From: an uncultured Amaricoccus sp.
Lineage (GTDB): Bacteria; Pseudomonadota; Alphaproteobacteria; Rhodobacterales; Rhodobacteraceae
Length of the DNA stretch: 19,089 nucleotides
Reading direction: 5' to 3'
Assembly: GCF_937891315.1 (NCBI RefSeq)
Contig: NZ_CALAGI010000170.1
Span: 1 to 19,089 of the forward strand
Shown here: positions 9,741-16,186 of the stretch, in pieces
Layout: every line of letters begins with the position of its first letter
Position numbering within the stretch: position 1 is the stretch's first letter
The notes under the pieces: generated by a model
Told to the model about the DNA's origin: nothing
Database searches by the model: none
The model's input: only the letters and a program-made list of their open reading frames with translations
Made by a program: the position numbers and the translations under genes

Positions 9741-10286
9741 TCAATGGCGGGTCGGGTTGATCATCATCACCATCTGGCGGCCTTCCAGACGGGGGATGGC
9801 CTCGATCTTGCCGAATTGCGTCACATCCTCGGCCACCCTCTCGAGCAGCTTGCGGCCGAGCTCGAGATGCGCCATCTCGCGGCCCCGGAAGCGAAGCGTG
9901 ACCTTGACCTTGTCGCCACCCTCGAGGAACTTGTACACCGAGCGCATCTTGACTTCATAGTCATGCGTGTCGGTATTGGGGCGGAATTTGATTTCCTTGA
10001 TCTCGATGACGTGCTGTTTCTTGCGCGCCTCGGATTCCTTTTTCTGGGTTTCGTATTTGTATTTGCCGAAATCCATGATCTTGCAGACCGGCGGCTCGGC
10101 GTTGGGCGAGATCTCGACCAGATCGAGACCGGCCTGCTCTGCGAGCAGCATCGCCTTTTCCGGCGTGATCAGGCCGATGTTTTCGCCTTCGGCGCCGATC
10201 AGGCGAATCTCCGGGGCACGCACGCGGTCGTTGACCCGGGGTCCGGTGTCGCGTGTCGGCGGGGCATTGTGGGGTCTGCGGGCTAT
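9741..10286 (-). CDS. infC: Translation initiation factor IF-3, probable non-AUG start
   Basis: IF-3 binds the 30S subunit, keeps subunits apart and proofreads start-codon selection. Both domains are intact: the N-domain GPRVNDRVRAPEIRLIG, the linker EISPNAEPPVCKIMDFGKYK, and the C-domain IKEIKFRPNTDTHDYEVK with VTLRFRGREMAH and EGRQMVMMI. No in-frame ATG exists near the family N-terminus. The best candidate is ATA at 10286 (181 residues), with AAAAGGA at 10303-10297 lying 10 nt upstream. An ACG at 10292 with 4-nt spacing is the alternative. Non-AUG starts are known for infC (AUU in E. coli), where they let IF-3 repress itself. An out-of-frame ATG at 10297 opens a four-codon ORF across the start. 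The neighbours are aatA upstream and a MATE gene downstream, not rpmI-rplT. Gene identity is certain; the start is uncertain. Confidence 0.95.
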   Translation of the reverse strand: MARRPHNAPPTRDTGPRVNDRVRAPEIRLIGAEGENIGLITPEKAMLLAEQAGLDLVEISPNAEPPVCKIMDFGKYKYETQKKESEARKKQHVIEIKEIKFRPNTDTHDYEVKMRSVYKFLEGGDKVKVTLRFRGREMAHLELGRKLLERVAEDVTQFGKIEAIPRLEGRQMVMMINPTRH

Positions 10287-10317
10287 GGCCGTTGCATCCT
10301 TTTGATCGTTGATCCGA

Positions 10318-10342
10318 CAAAAAACCGGAGCAGCGCCCCGGT
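10318..10342 (-). terminator. Intrinsic terminator-like hairpin in the infC leader
   Basis: Reading the minus strand, ACCGGGGC and GCTCCGGT pair in an 8-bp stem (one G-U pair) with a 3-nt loop, followed directly by TTTTTT. This is a textbook rho-independent terminator. It lies about 85 nt after the aatA stop and about 32 nt before the infC start, so it could end aatA transcripts or act as an infC attenuator. Confidence 0.75.
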
Positions 10343-10352
10343 TAGGTGCCGG

Positions 10353-10381
10353 AATATAGTGCAGATCGACAACCAAGTGAA
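10353..10381 (-). promoter_or_regulatory. Candidate sigma-70 promoter before infC
   Basis: On the minus strand, TTCACT (10381-10376) and TATATT (10358-10353) are separated by exactly 17 nt, matching 4/6 and 5/6 of the consensus. The predicted start near 10346 is only a few nucleotides before the terminator-like hairpin, so transcripts from it would be stopped early unless the hairpin is bypassed. Assignment rests on pattern only. Confidence 0.45.
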
Positions 10382-10426
10382 GACGTCGCCGGCGCCGGTC
10401 CCAAGTTTTGGCTGTTCAGGCGTGGC

Positions 10427-11629
10427 TCAACTCAAGGTGGCGCAGAAGCGCGCTATGCGGGCGCAGGCTTCGACCAGCTGGGCGTCGGCGGCGGCATAGG
10501 AAACGCGGAAGTTCGGACTGAGCCCGAAGGCCGCGCCGAACACCACCGCGACGCCTTCGGCCGCGAGCAGGGCCGCGGCGAAGTCGCTGTCGGTCGCGAT
10601 CACCGCGCCGTCGGGCGTCCGCTTGCCGATCAGGCCGGCGATCGAGGGATAGACATAGAATGCCCCCTCCGGCGTCGGGCAGGTGATCCCGGGGCAGGCG
10701 TTCAGCAGGCCGACCACCAGGTCCCGCCGGCGCAGGAAAGCGGCGCGCGACCATGGAATGTAGTCCTGCGGTCCGGTCAGCGCCTCGACCGCCGCCCACT
10801 GGCTGATCGAGCAGGCGTTGGAGGTCGACTGGCTCTGGATCGTGGTCATCGCCTTGATCAGCGGCTTTGGCCCTGCGGCGTAGCCGATGCGCCAACCTGT
10901 CATCGCATAGGCCTTGGAGACGCCGTTCACCGTCAGCGTCCGCTCGTGGAGCCCGGGCTCGATCTCGGCGGGGGTGCGGAAGACGAAAGGCGGATAGGCG
11001 ATATGCTCGTACATGTCATCGCTCATCACCCAGACATGGGGATGGGCCATCAGGACGTCGGTCAGGCCCTTGAGCTCGTCCCGGGAATAGCCGGCGCCGC
11101 TGGGATTCGAGGGCGAATTGAAGATCAGCCACTTGCTGCGCGGCGTGATCGCCGCCGCCAGAGCCTCGGGTTTGATCTTGAAGCCGTTCTCCAGCGTGCC
11201 CGTCACCACCACCGGCACGCCGCCGGCGAGCAGGACCATGTCGGGATAGCTCACCCAGTAGGGCGCGGGAATGATCACCTCGTCGCCGGGATTCAGCGTC
11301 GCGACCAGCGCGTTGTAGAGCACCTGCTTGCCGCCGGTGGAGACCATGACCTGATCCGGCGCGTAATCGAGGCCGTTCTCGCGCCGGAACTTGTCGGCGA
11401 TCGCCCGGCGCAGTTCGGGAATGCCTTCGGGCGAGGTATATCGCGTCTCGCCGCGGTCGATCGCCGCCTTGGCCGCCACGCGGATATTCTCCGGCGTATC
11501 GAAGTCCGGCTCGCCGGCGCTGAGCGAGATGATGTCGCGGCCCGCGGCCTTGAGCTCGCGCGCCTGAGCGGTGATCGCGATCGTGGGGGAGGGCCTGATC
11601 CGCCCGAGCGCCGCCGCCAGAAAGCTCAT
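10427..11629 (-). CDS. aatA: PLP-dependent aspartate aminotransferase (class I, subgroup Ib style)
   Basis: This is a cytosolic transaminase exchanging amino groups between aspartate and 2-oxoglutarate. Relatives of this type often also accept prephenate or aromatic substrates. The 400-residue protein has the fold-type I landmarks: LSAGEPDFDTPENI near 36-49, YTSPEGIPELRRAIA at 64-78, substrate and cofactor contacts at N175 (NSPSNPSG) and D204 (SDDMYEH), and the Schiff-base lysine K239 in NGVSKAYAMTGWRIGY. A C-terminal FRVSYA carries the carboxylate-binding arginine. The ATG at 11629 has GGAGG eight nt upstream. It is divergent from sdhE. The symbol is assigned by similarity to alphaproteobacterial AatA; another substrate preference is possible. 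Confidence 0.92.
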   Translation of the reverse strand: MSFLAAALGRIRPSPTIAITAQARELKAAGRDIISLSAGEPDFDTPENIRVAAKAAIDRGETRYTSPEGIPELRRAIADKFRRENGLDYAPDQVMVSTGGKQVLYNALVATLNPGDEVIIPAPYWVSYPDMVLLAGGVPVVVTGTLENGFKIKPEALAAAITPRSKWLIFNSPSNPSGAGYSRDELKGLTDVLMAHPHVWVMSDDMYEHIAYPPFVFRTPAEIEPGLHERTLTVNGVSKAYAMTGWRIGYAAGPKPLIKAMTTIQSQSTSNACSISQWAAVEALTGPQDYIPWSRAAFLRRRDLVVGLLNACPGITCPTPEGAFYVYPSIAGLIGKRTPDGAVIATDSDFAAALLAAEGVAVVFGAAFGLSPNFRVSYAAADAQLVEACARIARFCATLS

Positions 11630-11676
11630 GATCGCCGCCTCCGCGTCTCGTTCCGCGTTTCCATTCGCGCGCCGGT

Positions 11677-11705
11677 GTCATAGGCTGCCGCCGGGTGCCG
11701 TGCAA
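11677..11705 (-). promoter_or_regulatory. Possible promoter of the aminotransferase gene
   Basis: On the minus strand, TTGCAC (11705-11700) and TATGAC (11682-11677) are 17 nt apart, giving 3/6 and 4/6 matches to the sigma-70 consensus. Its place in the short divergent region is right for aatA, but the match is modest. Confidence 0.3.
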
Positions 11706-11732
11706 GCGAGGGACCCGCGGGAAGAGGCCCCC

Positions 11733-12008
11733 ATGACCGAGACAGTCATCACCGAGACACACGAGAACCGCCTGAAGCGGCTTGGTATCCGCAGCTGGCG
11801 GCGCGGCACCAAGGAAATGGACCTGATCCTCGGGCCCTTCGCCGACGCGCGCCTCCCGGAACTGGAAATCGCGGCGCTCGACGCCTATGACGCTCTGCTC
11901 GCCGAGAACGACCACGATCTTTACGGCTGGGTCAGCGGCGTCGCGGCGATGCCGGAACGGCATGGCGGAATTGTCGAGCGCATACGCGCGTTTCACGGCC
12001 TCCGCTGA
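11733..12008 (+). CDS. sdhE: Succinate dehydrogenase assembly factor SdhE (Sdh5/DUF339 family)
   Basis: SdhE promotes covalent FAD attachment to the flavoprotein subunit of succinate dehydrogenase, and in some bacteria fumarate reductase. The 91-residue protein has the family's small helical layout. RLGIRSWRRGTKEMDLILG at 16-34 includes the conserved RGxxE motif (R24 to E28) implicated in SdhA binding, and it is followed by ENDHDLYGWVSG in the C-terminal half. The ATG at 11733 follows GAAGAGG with 5-nt spacing. An in-frame GTG-type extension overlapping aatA is rejected because it lacks family similarity. The gene is divergent from aatA; no sdh structural genes are in the window. Confidence 0.93.
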   Translation: MTETVITETHENRLKRLGIRSWRRGTKEMDLILGPFADARLPELEIAALDAYDALLAENDHDLYGWVSGVAAMPERHGGIVERIRAFHGLR

Positions 12009-12042
12009 GCGGCGGCGCCAGTCTTTTCGACTTAACGACTTG

Positions 12043-12048
12043 TATAAG
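12043..12048 (+). promoter_or_regulatory. Possible -10 element upstream of ldtR
   Basis: TATAAG matches the sigma-70 -10 consensus at five of six positions in an A/T-richer patch of the sdhE-ldtR spacer. No good -35 hexamer sits at the usual distance. A regulated promoter with a poor -35 is possible. Confidence 0.3.
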
Positions 12049-12060
12049 AATTTGTCCGAG

Positions 12061-12080
12061 TGTTCGGCCGGTAGCGAACA
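12061..12080. promoter_or_regulatory. Inverted repeat before ldtR, candidate autoregulatory operator
   Basis: TGTTCG (12061-12066) and CGAACA (12075-12080) are perfect 6-bp arms with an 8-nt centre, giving a 20-bp dyad between the putative -10 (12043-12048) and the start codon. MarR-family proteins commonly repress their own genes from such dyads. The repeat is seen; operator function is inferred. Confidence 0.4.
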
Positions 12081-12094
12081 TGCGGAGAAGCACA

Positions 12095-12604
12095 ATGAGT
12101 ATGCACGCAAAGGTTGCGCCTGCCTCGGTTTCCGCCGAGGACGATGACTTCCTGGGCGCGTATCTCGAAACGCTCTCGATGGTCGAACGGCTGCATCGCC
12201 TTCTGCTCGATGTCGTGAAGGACGAGTTTGAACGACTTGGAATCATTGACATTAATTCGGTTCAGGCGCTGTTGCTCTTCAACGTGGGCGACAACGAGGT
12301 CACGGCCGGGGAACTGAAGACCCGAGGCTACTACCAAGGCTCGAACGTTTCCTACAATCTGAAGAAGCTGGTTGAATACGGCTATATGCATCATCAGAAA
12401 TGCGACGTTGATCGTCGCGCGGTGCGGGTGCGGCTGACCGAGAAGGGTCGCGGCATCCGGGCCATCATCGCCGAACTGTTCCAGCGCCACGCCGACGGGA
12501 TCCTCAGCCGCGAGGTGCTCGGCAATGTCCGCCTGACGGATATGAACGCCACCTTGCGCCGGATGGAACGCTACTGGAGCGACCAGATTCGGTATATTTA
12601 CTGA
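12095..12604 (+). CDS. ldtR: LdtR-type MarR-family transcriptional regulator
   Basis: This 169-residue winged-helix protein resembles the alphaproteobacterial LdtR group. The Liberibacter member of that group is described as controlling an L,D-transpeptidase gene and stress tolerance. The dimerisation helix ETLSMVERLHRLLLDVVKDE is followed by INSVQALLLFNVGDNEVTAGEL. The recognition region is YYQGSNVSYNLKKLVEYGYM, with the wing around CDVDRRAVRVRLTEKGRG. ATG 12095 is preferred over ATG 12080 because GGAGAAG (12084-12090) lies 4 nt upstream of it. A 20-bp inverted repeat just upstream suggests autoregulation. No L,D-transpeptidase gene is in the window, so the target is not shown here. It may share the plus-strand spacer with sdhE but probably has its own promoter. 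Confidence 0.88.
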   Translation: MSMHAKVAPASVSAEDDDFLGAYLETLSMVERLHRLLLDVVKDEFERLGIIDINSVQALLLFNVGDNEVTAGELKTRGYYQGSNVSYNLKKLVEYGYMHHQKCDVDRRAVRVRLTEKGRGIRAIIAELFQRHADGILSREVLGNVRLTDMNATLRRMERYWSDQIRYIY

Positions 12605-12812
12605 GCGGGAGAGCATCCGTGGGTTGGATCGCGCCAGAGTTGAGCCAGACGCCGCGCTGTTTCGGCAACCTTGGCTTGCGAAATGATCCTCCCCGCTGCC
12701 CAAACGCTTATGATCATGATAGCATTTCGGAAAACAAGGCGCGTGGCGGATACTGATTCGCACGAAGGCGCCAGGGGCAGATAGCGAGTTGAAAGGGTCG
12801 CCGGGCGGATCC

Positions 12813-14054
12813 ATGGGTAACAAGACAGACAATCCCTCCGCCGGGGCGCAGGGCGGGTATGAATACGCGATCGGCGACGTCCTGCGGGGCGAGCGCGCGA
12901 CGCTCGGCAAGTCGCTGCTCGATGTGCAGCGCGACCTGCGGATCAAGGCGGCGTTCATCTCGGCGATCGAGGACGCGGACATCACGGCCTTTCCGAACCA
13001 GGGCGTAATCCCCGGTTACGTGCGGTCCTATTCCCGCTATCTCAATCTCGATCCGGAAGAAGTCTTCCGCCGCTTCTGCCACGACAGCGGCTATGTCGCC
13101 GCGCCGCTGACCTTCGGTCAGACGAAGCCGAAGTCGCCGCGTGGGGCGAAGGGCACGCCGATCGTGGCGCCGGCGGGCGGCTTTCCCGATTTCCCGCTGA
13201 CCCGTTCGGTCGGCTTCGCGCTGCCCCGGGTTCCGGTCGCCGCCATCGGCTCGGTGCTGGTGCTGATCGGGCTCGTCGCCGGGCTCGGCTATGGCGGCTG
13301 GACGGTGCTGCGCAATATCCAGCGCGTGCAGTTCGCGCCGGTCGATGAACTGCCGATCGCCGTCGCCGAGGTCGAGACCATCACGCCGCCCTCCGCCACG
13401 CCGCTGGCCGAGCCGGCGCTCACGGATCTCTCGAGCCCCGTCGCCGCCACCGCGCTCGCCGATCTCTATCGGCACCAGGAGGCCGAGGTGAAGATTCTCG
13501 TGCCGCGCGACGGACCGATCGCGGCGATTGACCCCGACCGCATGGGCCTGCTCGTCAACCGGACGCCTTCGCCGCCGGCCCTGGTGCCGGCCGTCGCGCC
13601 GGGCGATACCCGCGCCGAAGCCATCCTCTCCACGGTCGCCGCCTCCATCCCCGCGTCGGGGATCGACGGCGCGGCGGCCGAGTCCACCGCCGCGGGGATG
13701 CGTCAGACGGTCGATCCGGCCGCGAAGCTCGTCGTCGTCGCCGAGCGCGCGGCATGGGTCCGCGTCTATCTCGAGAACGGCACCATCATCTTCGAGCGCA
13801 TTCTCGAGAAGGGCGAGACCTATTCTCCGCCCGAAGGCGTCGGCGCGCCGCTGATCTGGGCCGGCAATTCGGGCTCGGTCTATGTGAAGGTCGGGAGCGA
13901 GCTGCACGGCCCGCTCGGCAACGGCACCAAGGCGGCACGCGGCGTGGTGCTGGCGCCGCAGGCGATCGCCGACCGCTATGACGTGGTCTCGGAGATTCCC
14001 GAGGTCATTTCGCAGGCCTTCGCGCCAAAGGCGGCTACGCCGGTCATCCAGTAG
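12813..14054 (+). CDS. RodZ-like cytoskeletal/helix-turn-helix membrane protein
   Basis: This 413-residue protein has the RodZ layout. An N-terminal Xre-type helix-turn-helix (about residues 20-85) contains VLRGERATLGKSLLDVQRDL and PNQGVIPGYVRSYSRYL, the latter a very typical RodZ signature. A basic linker follows, then one transmembrane helix at about 141-161, a long Pro/Ala-rich periplasmic stretch, and a C-terminal DUF4115-like beta domain at about 300-385 (VVAERAAWVRVYLENG ... LIWAGNSGSVYVKVG). RodZ proteins link MreB to the envelope in cell-shape control. ATG 12813 is used; an in-frame TTG eight codons upstream is less likely. A strong terminator follows immediately, separating it from ispG. 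The family is firm; function in this organism is inferred. Confidence 0.88.
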   Translation: MGNKTDNPSAGAQGGYEYAIGDVLRGERATLGKSLLDVQRDLRIKAAFISAIEDADITAFPNQGVIPGYVRSYSRYLNLDPEEVFRRFCHDSGYVAAPLTFGQTKPKSPRGAKGTPIVAPAGGFPDFPLTRSVGFALPRVPVAAIGSVLVLIGLVAGLGYGGWTVLRNIQRVQFAPVDELPIAVAEVETITPPSATPLAEPALTDLSSPVAATALADLYRHQEAEVKILVPRDGPIAAIDPDRMGLLVNRTPSPPALVPAVAPGDTRAEAILSTVAASIPASGIDGAAAESTAAGMRQTVDPAAKLVVVAERAAWVRVYLENGTIIFERILEKGETYSPPEGVGAPLIWAGNSGSVYVKVGSELHGPLGNGTKAARGVVLAPQAIADRYDVVSEIPEVISQAFAPKAATPVIQ

Positions 14055-14086
14055 CGCGCGGCGCCAGGTGGCGCGGCGCGCGTTTT
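14055..14086 (+). terminator. Intrinsic terminator after the RodZ-like gene
   Basis: CGCGCG (14055-14060) pairs with CGCGCG (14077-14082), and GCGCC (14061-14065) with GGCGC (14070-14074), across an AGGT loop with a 2-nt bulge. TTTT follows at 14083-14086. It starts at the last base of the stop codon region and should end the rodZ transcript. Confidence 0.75.
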
Positions 14087-14197
14087 CGCCGATTCGCGGC
14101 CGTGTCTTGTCGAGCTGCCAGGCGGCGGATCGCGGCGGTCGCGCGCCCGGAGGAAACGATCCGAAAGCGCGAGAGGTCCGGATTTCTCCTCGGCCTT

Positions 14198-14229
14198 GAT
14201 ATCGTGATCGGTATGCTCATCACGATATC
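14198..14229. promoter_or_regulatory. Perfect 11-bp inverted repeat upstream of ispG
   Basis: GATATCGTGAT (14198-14208) and ATCACGATATC (14219-14229) are perfect arms separated by 10 nt. It is A/T-richer than its surroundings and has no T-run, so an operator for a dimeric regulator is more likely than a terminator. Its centre is about 130 bp upstream of the predicted ispG transcription start. Confidence 0.5.
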
Positions 14230-14310
14230 GCCGAAGTCGAGATTGCGAAGTGATGGCAGGCTGTCGCGGGCCGCCTTCCGTCATCACCACCCCGCAGGCC
14301 CGGGCGCGTC

Positions 14311-14339
14311 GTGACATTCTCTGGCGGCTCGACTATGGT
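14311..14339 (+). promoter_or_regulatory. Candidate ispG promoter
   Basis: GTGACA (14311-14316) and TATGGT (14334-14339) are 17 nt apart, matching the sigma-70 -35 at 5/6 and the -10 at 4/6. The predicted start near 14346 leaves a leader of about 28 nt before the ATG. Confidence 0.55.
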
Positions 14340-14373
14340 CGGGGTCGAACGCGTTCCCGAGTAGCAGTCTTCC

Positions 14374-15507
14374 ATGTCGCACAATCCGATCCGTCCGTGG
14401 CGCAACATCGACCGGCGGACCTCGCGCCAGATCCATGTCGGCTCCGTCGCCGTCGGTGGTGGCGCGCCGATCAGCGTGCAGACCATGACCAACACGCTGA
14501 CCCACGATGCCGGGGCGACGATCGACCAGATCCTGCGCTGCGCCGAGGCAGGCGCCGATATCGTGCGCGTCTCCTGCCCGGACGAGGCCTCGACCGCCGC
14601 GCTGCGCGAGATCGTGCGCGAGAGCCCGGTGCCGATCGTCGCCGACATCCATTTCCACTATCGCCGCGGCATCGAGGCCGCCGAGGCCGGGGCCGCCTGC
14701 CTGCGGATCAATCCCGGCAATATCGGCAGCCCGGAGCGGGTGCGCGAGGTGATCAAGGCCGCGCGCGACAATGGCTGCTCGATGCGGATCGGCGTCAATG
14801 CCGGCAGCCTCGAGAAGCATCTGCTGGAGAAATACGGTGAGCCCTGCCCGGAGGCGATGGTCGAGAGCGGGCTCGACCATATCCGCATTCTCGAGGACAA
14901 CGATTTCTTCGAATACAAGATCAGTGTGAAGGCGTCGGACGTGTTCCTCGCCGCCGCCGCCTACCAGGCGCTGGCCGAGGCGACCGACGCGCCGATCCAT
15001 CTCGGCATCACCGAGGCCGGTGGTCTGATGTCCGGCACGGTGAAATCCGCGATCGGCATGGGCAACCTGCTGTGGATGGGCATCGGCGACACCCTGCGCG
15101 TCAGCCTCTCGGCCGATCCGGTCGAGGAAGTGAAGATGGGCTTCGAGATTCTGAAGTCGCTCGGTCTGCGGCATCGCGGCGTCAACATCATCTCCTGCCC
15201 GTCTTGCGCGCGGCAGGGATTCGACGTGATCAAGACGGTGGAAGCGCTTGAAAAGCGGCTGGAACATATCAAGACGCCGATGTCGCTGTCGATCATCGGC
15301 TGCGTGGTGAACGGACCGGGCGAGGCGCTGATGACCGACCTCGGCTTCACCGGCGGCGGCGCTGGCTCGGGCATGGTCTACATGGCCGGCAAGCAGCACC
15401 ACAAGCTCGGCAACGACCGCATGATCGACCATATCGTCGAGCTCGTAGAAACCCGCGCCGCCGAGCTGGAAGCCGAGCAAGCGGCGAGTCCCCAAGCCGC
15501 CGAGTAG
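14374..15507 (+). CDS. ispG: 4-hydroxy-3-methylbut-2-en-1-yl diphosphate synthase
   Basis: IspG (GcpE) converts 2-C-methyl-D-erythritol 2,4-cyclodiphosphate to HMBPP, the penultimate step of the MEP isoprenoid pathway. It uses a [4Fe-4S] cluster and reduced flavodoxin or ferredoxin. The 377-residue length is that of the short bacterial form without the plant/chlamydial insert. The TIM-barrel part carries VGGGAPISVQTMTNT at 27-41 and RINPGNIG at 111-118. The cluster ligands are C275 and C278 (SCPSCARQ) and C310 (GCVVNGPGEA), with the active-site glutamate E317. ATG 14374 gives the expected N-terminus, with only a weak ribosome-binding site. It sits behind its own promoter. In related genomes hisS often follows, but here it does not. 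Confidence 0.97.
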   Translation: MSHNPIRPWRNIDRRTSRQIHVGSVAVGGGAPISVQTMTNTLTHDAGATIDQILRCAEAGADIVRVSCPDEASTAALREIVRESPVPIVADIHFHYRRGIEAAEAGAACLRINPGNIGSPERVREVIKAARDNGCSMRIGVNAGSLEKHLLEKYGEPCPEAMVESGLDHIRILEDNDFFEYKISVKASDVFLAAAAYQALAEATDAPIHLGITEAGGLMSGTVKSAIGMGNLLWMGIGDTLRVSLSADPVEEVKMGFEILKSLGLRHRGVNIISCPSCARQGFDVIKTVEALEKRLEHIKTPMSLSIIGCVVNGPGEALMTDLGFTGGGAGSGMVYMAGKQHHKLGNDRMIDHIVELVETRAAELEAEQAASPQAAE

Positions 15508-15543
15508 TCCGCCGCGCCGCGGCGACGGTCCAGGTGTCGCGCG

Positions 15544-15572
15544 TTGAACCTCCATTCCGCCGGGCCTATCAT
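15544..15572 (+). promoter_or_regulatory. Promoter of the small PepSY-like gene
   Basis: TTGAAC (15544-15549) and TATCAT (15567-15572) are separated by exactly 17 nt, matching 4/6 and 5/6 of the sigma-70 consensus. The predicted start near 15579 gives a leader of about 27 nt. This is the cleanest promoter in the window. Confidence 0.6.
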
Positions 15573-15605
15573 GCGGCCGGAACTCAGCAAAAAAAGGGGT
15601 GGCTA

Positions 15606-15872
15606 ATGTCCAGCAAGCTGTTCGCCGGCGTCGCGGCGGCGGTTCTTCTCGGATCGTTCGGCCTTGCATACGCGGAAGAGGAGATTGCGCCGAGCGCGGA
15701 GGAACTGAAGAGCCTCCAGGCCGCGGTCGCACCGCTCGGCTGCACCTTCGAGGAGGTGAACAAGGAGACCGACAACCGCTTCGAGATCAACGACGCGACC
15801 TGCGCGGCCGGCCAGTACGATTTCAAGATCGACGGTCAGTATCGCATCATCCTGATGGATCTCGACCAGTAA
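15606..15872 (+). CDS. Small secreted PepSY-like protein
   Basis: This 88-residue protein has a clear signal peptide (hydrophobic core about residues 5-20, likely cleavage after AYA at 21-23). The mature part is acidic and ends in YDFKIDGQYRIILMDLDQ, which resembles the strand pair of a PepSY-type domain. Cysteines C46 and C66 could form a disulfide in the periplasm. ATG 15606 is chosen because it starts the signal peptide and follows a G-rich GGGGTGG tract; the frame is open further upstream without sense. It has its own promoter between ispG and prfA. Function is unknown; periplasmic PepSY proteins are often thought to bind or inhibit partners. Domain assignment is by eye and moderate. Confidence 0.72.
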   Translation: MSSKLFAGVAAAVLLGSFGLAYAEEEIAPSAEELKSLQAAVAPLGCTFEEVNKETDNRFEINDATCAAGQYDFKIDGQYRIILMDLDQ

Positions 15873-16186
15873 GTCGAAACCGCCGATGGTCCGGGGAGCG
15901 CGCGCCGCGTCGCCCGCGGGCCAGTCAGCTATCCCGCGACTGGCGCGGCGACCACCTTCCCGAACAGGGAACGCGGGAATTTCGAGGTTCCGGGGATAGG
16001 CGCGGCGCGCGTATCAGACGATTTGTCTTGCGGTTCCGCGCCGTCTCGCGCACGAGGCGCCTGCGGAGCGCGGTCCGATCCGGCAGGGCGTGGCTCGTGC
16101 GCTCCGGCTCTTGAATTCCGCGATTCTCTTGACTGACGGGGCAGTCCGCCCGGTTTGATGATCGTTCCAGGCAGACGACGCGACAG
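15873..16186. other. Non-coding region before prfA
   Basis: This 314-bp region has no credible gene. Nested inverted repeats are visible: CCAGTC (15921-15926) with GACTGG (15938-15943), and outward CGCCGCG (15903-15909) with CGCGGCG (15944-15950). These could form a structured RNA or the 3' end of the upstream transcript, though no T-run follows. TTGACT at 16129-16134 is a good -35 hexamer, but the only -10-like TTTGAT is 19 nt away, so the prfA promoter is uncertain. Confidence 0.4.

Larger units (their letters stand above)
14087..14373. other. Non-coding region between the RodZ-like gene and ispG
   Basis: No credible gene is seen here. The region holds a perfect 11-bp inverted repeat at 14198-14229 and a consensus-like promoter at 14311-14339, both described separately. 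The remainder is GC-rich sequence without recognisable features. Confidence 0.6.

Noticed and set aside
10287..10376. infC start at the in-frame ATG 10376
   Set aside because: It would add 30 residues unlike IF-3 and translate through the terminator-like hairpin, and the ribosome-binding site lies far downstream of it.
14102..14314. Small ORF between the RodZ-like gene and ispG
   Set aside because: It lacks a normal start and ribosome-binding site, runs through the inverted repeat and ends in the promoter region, with no domain-like sequence.
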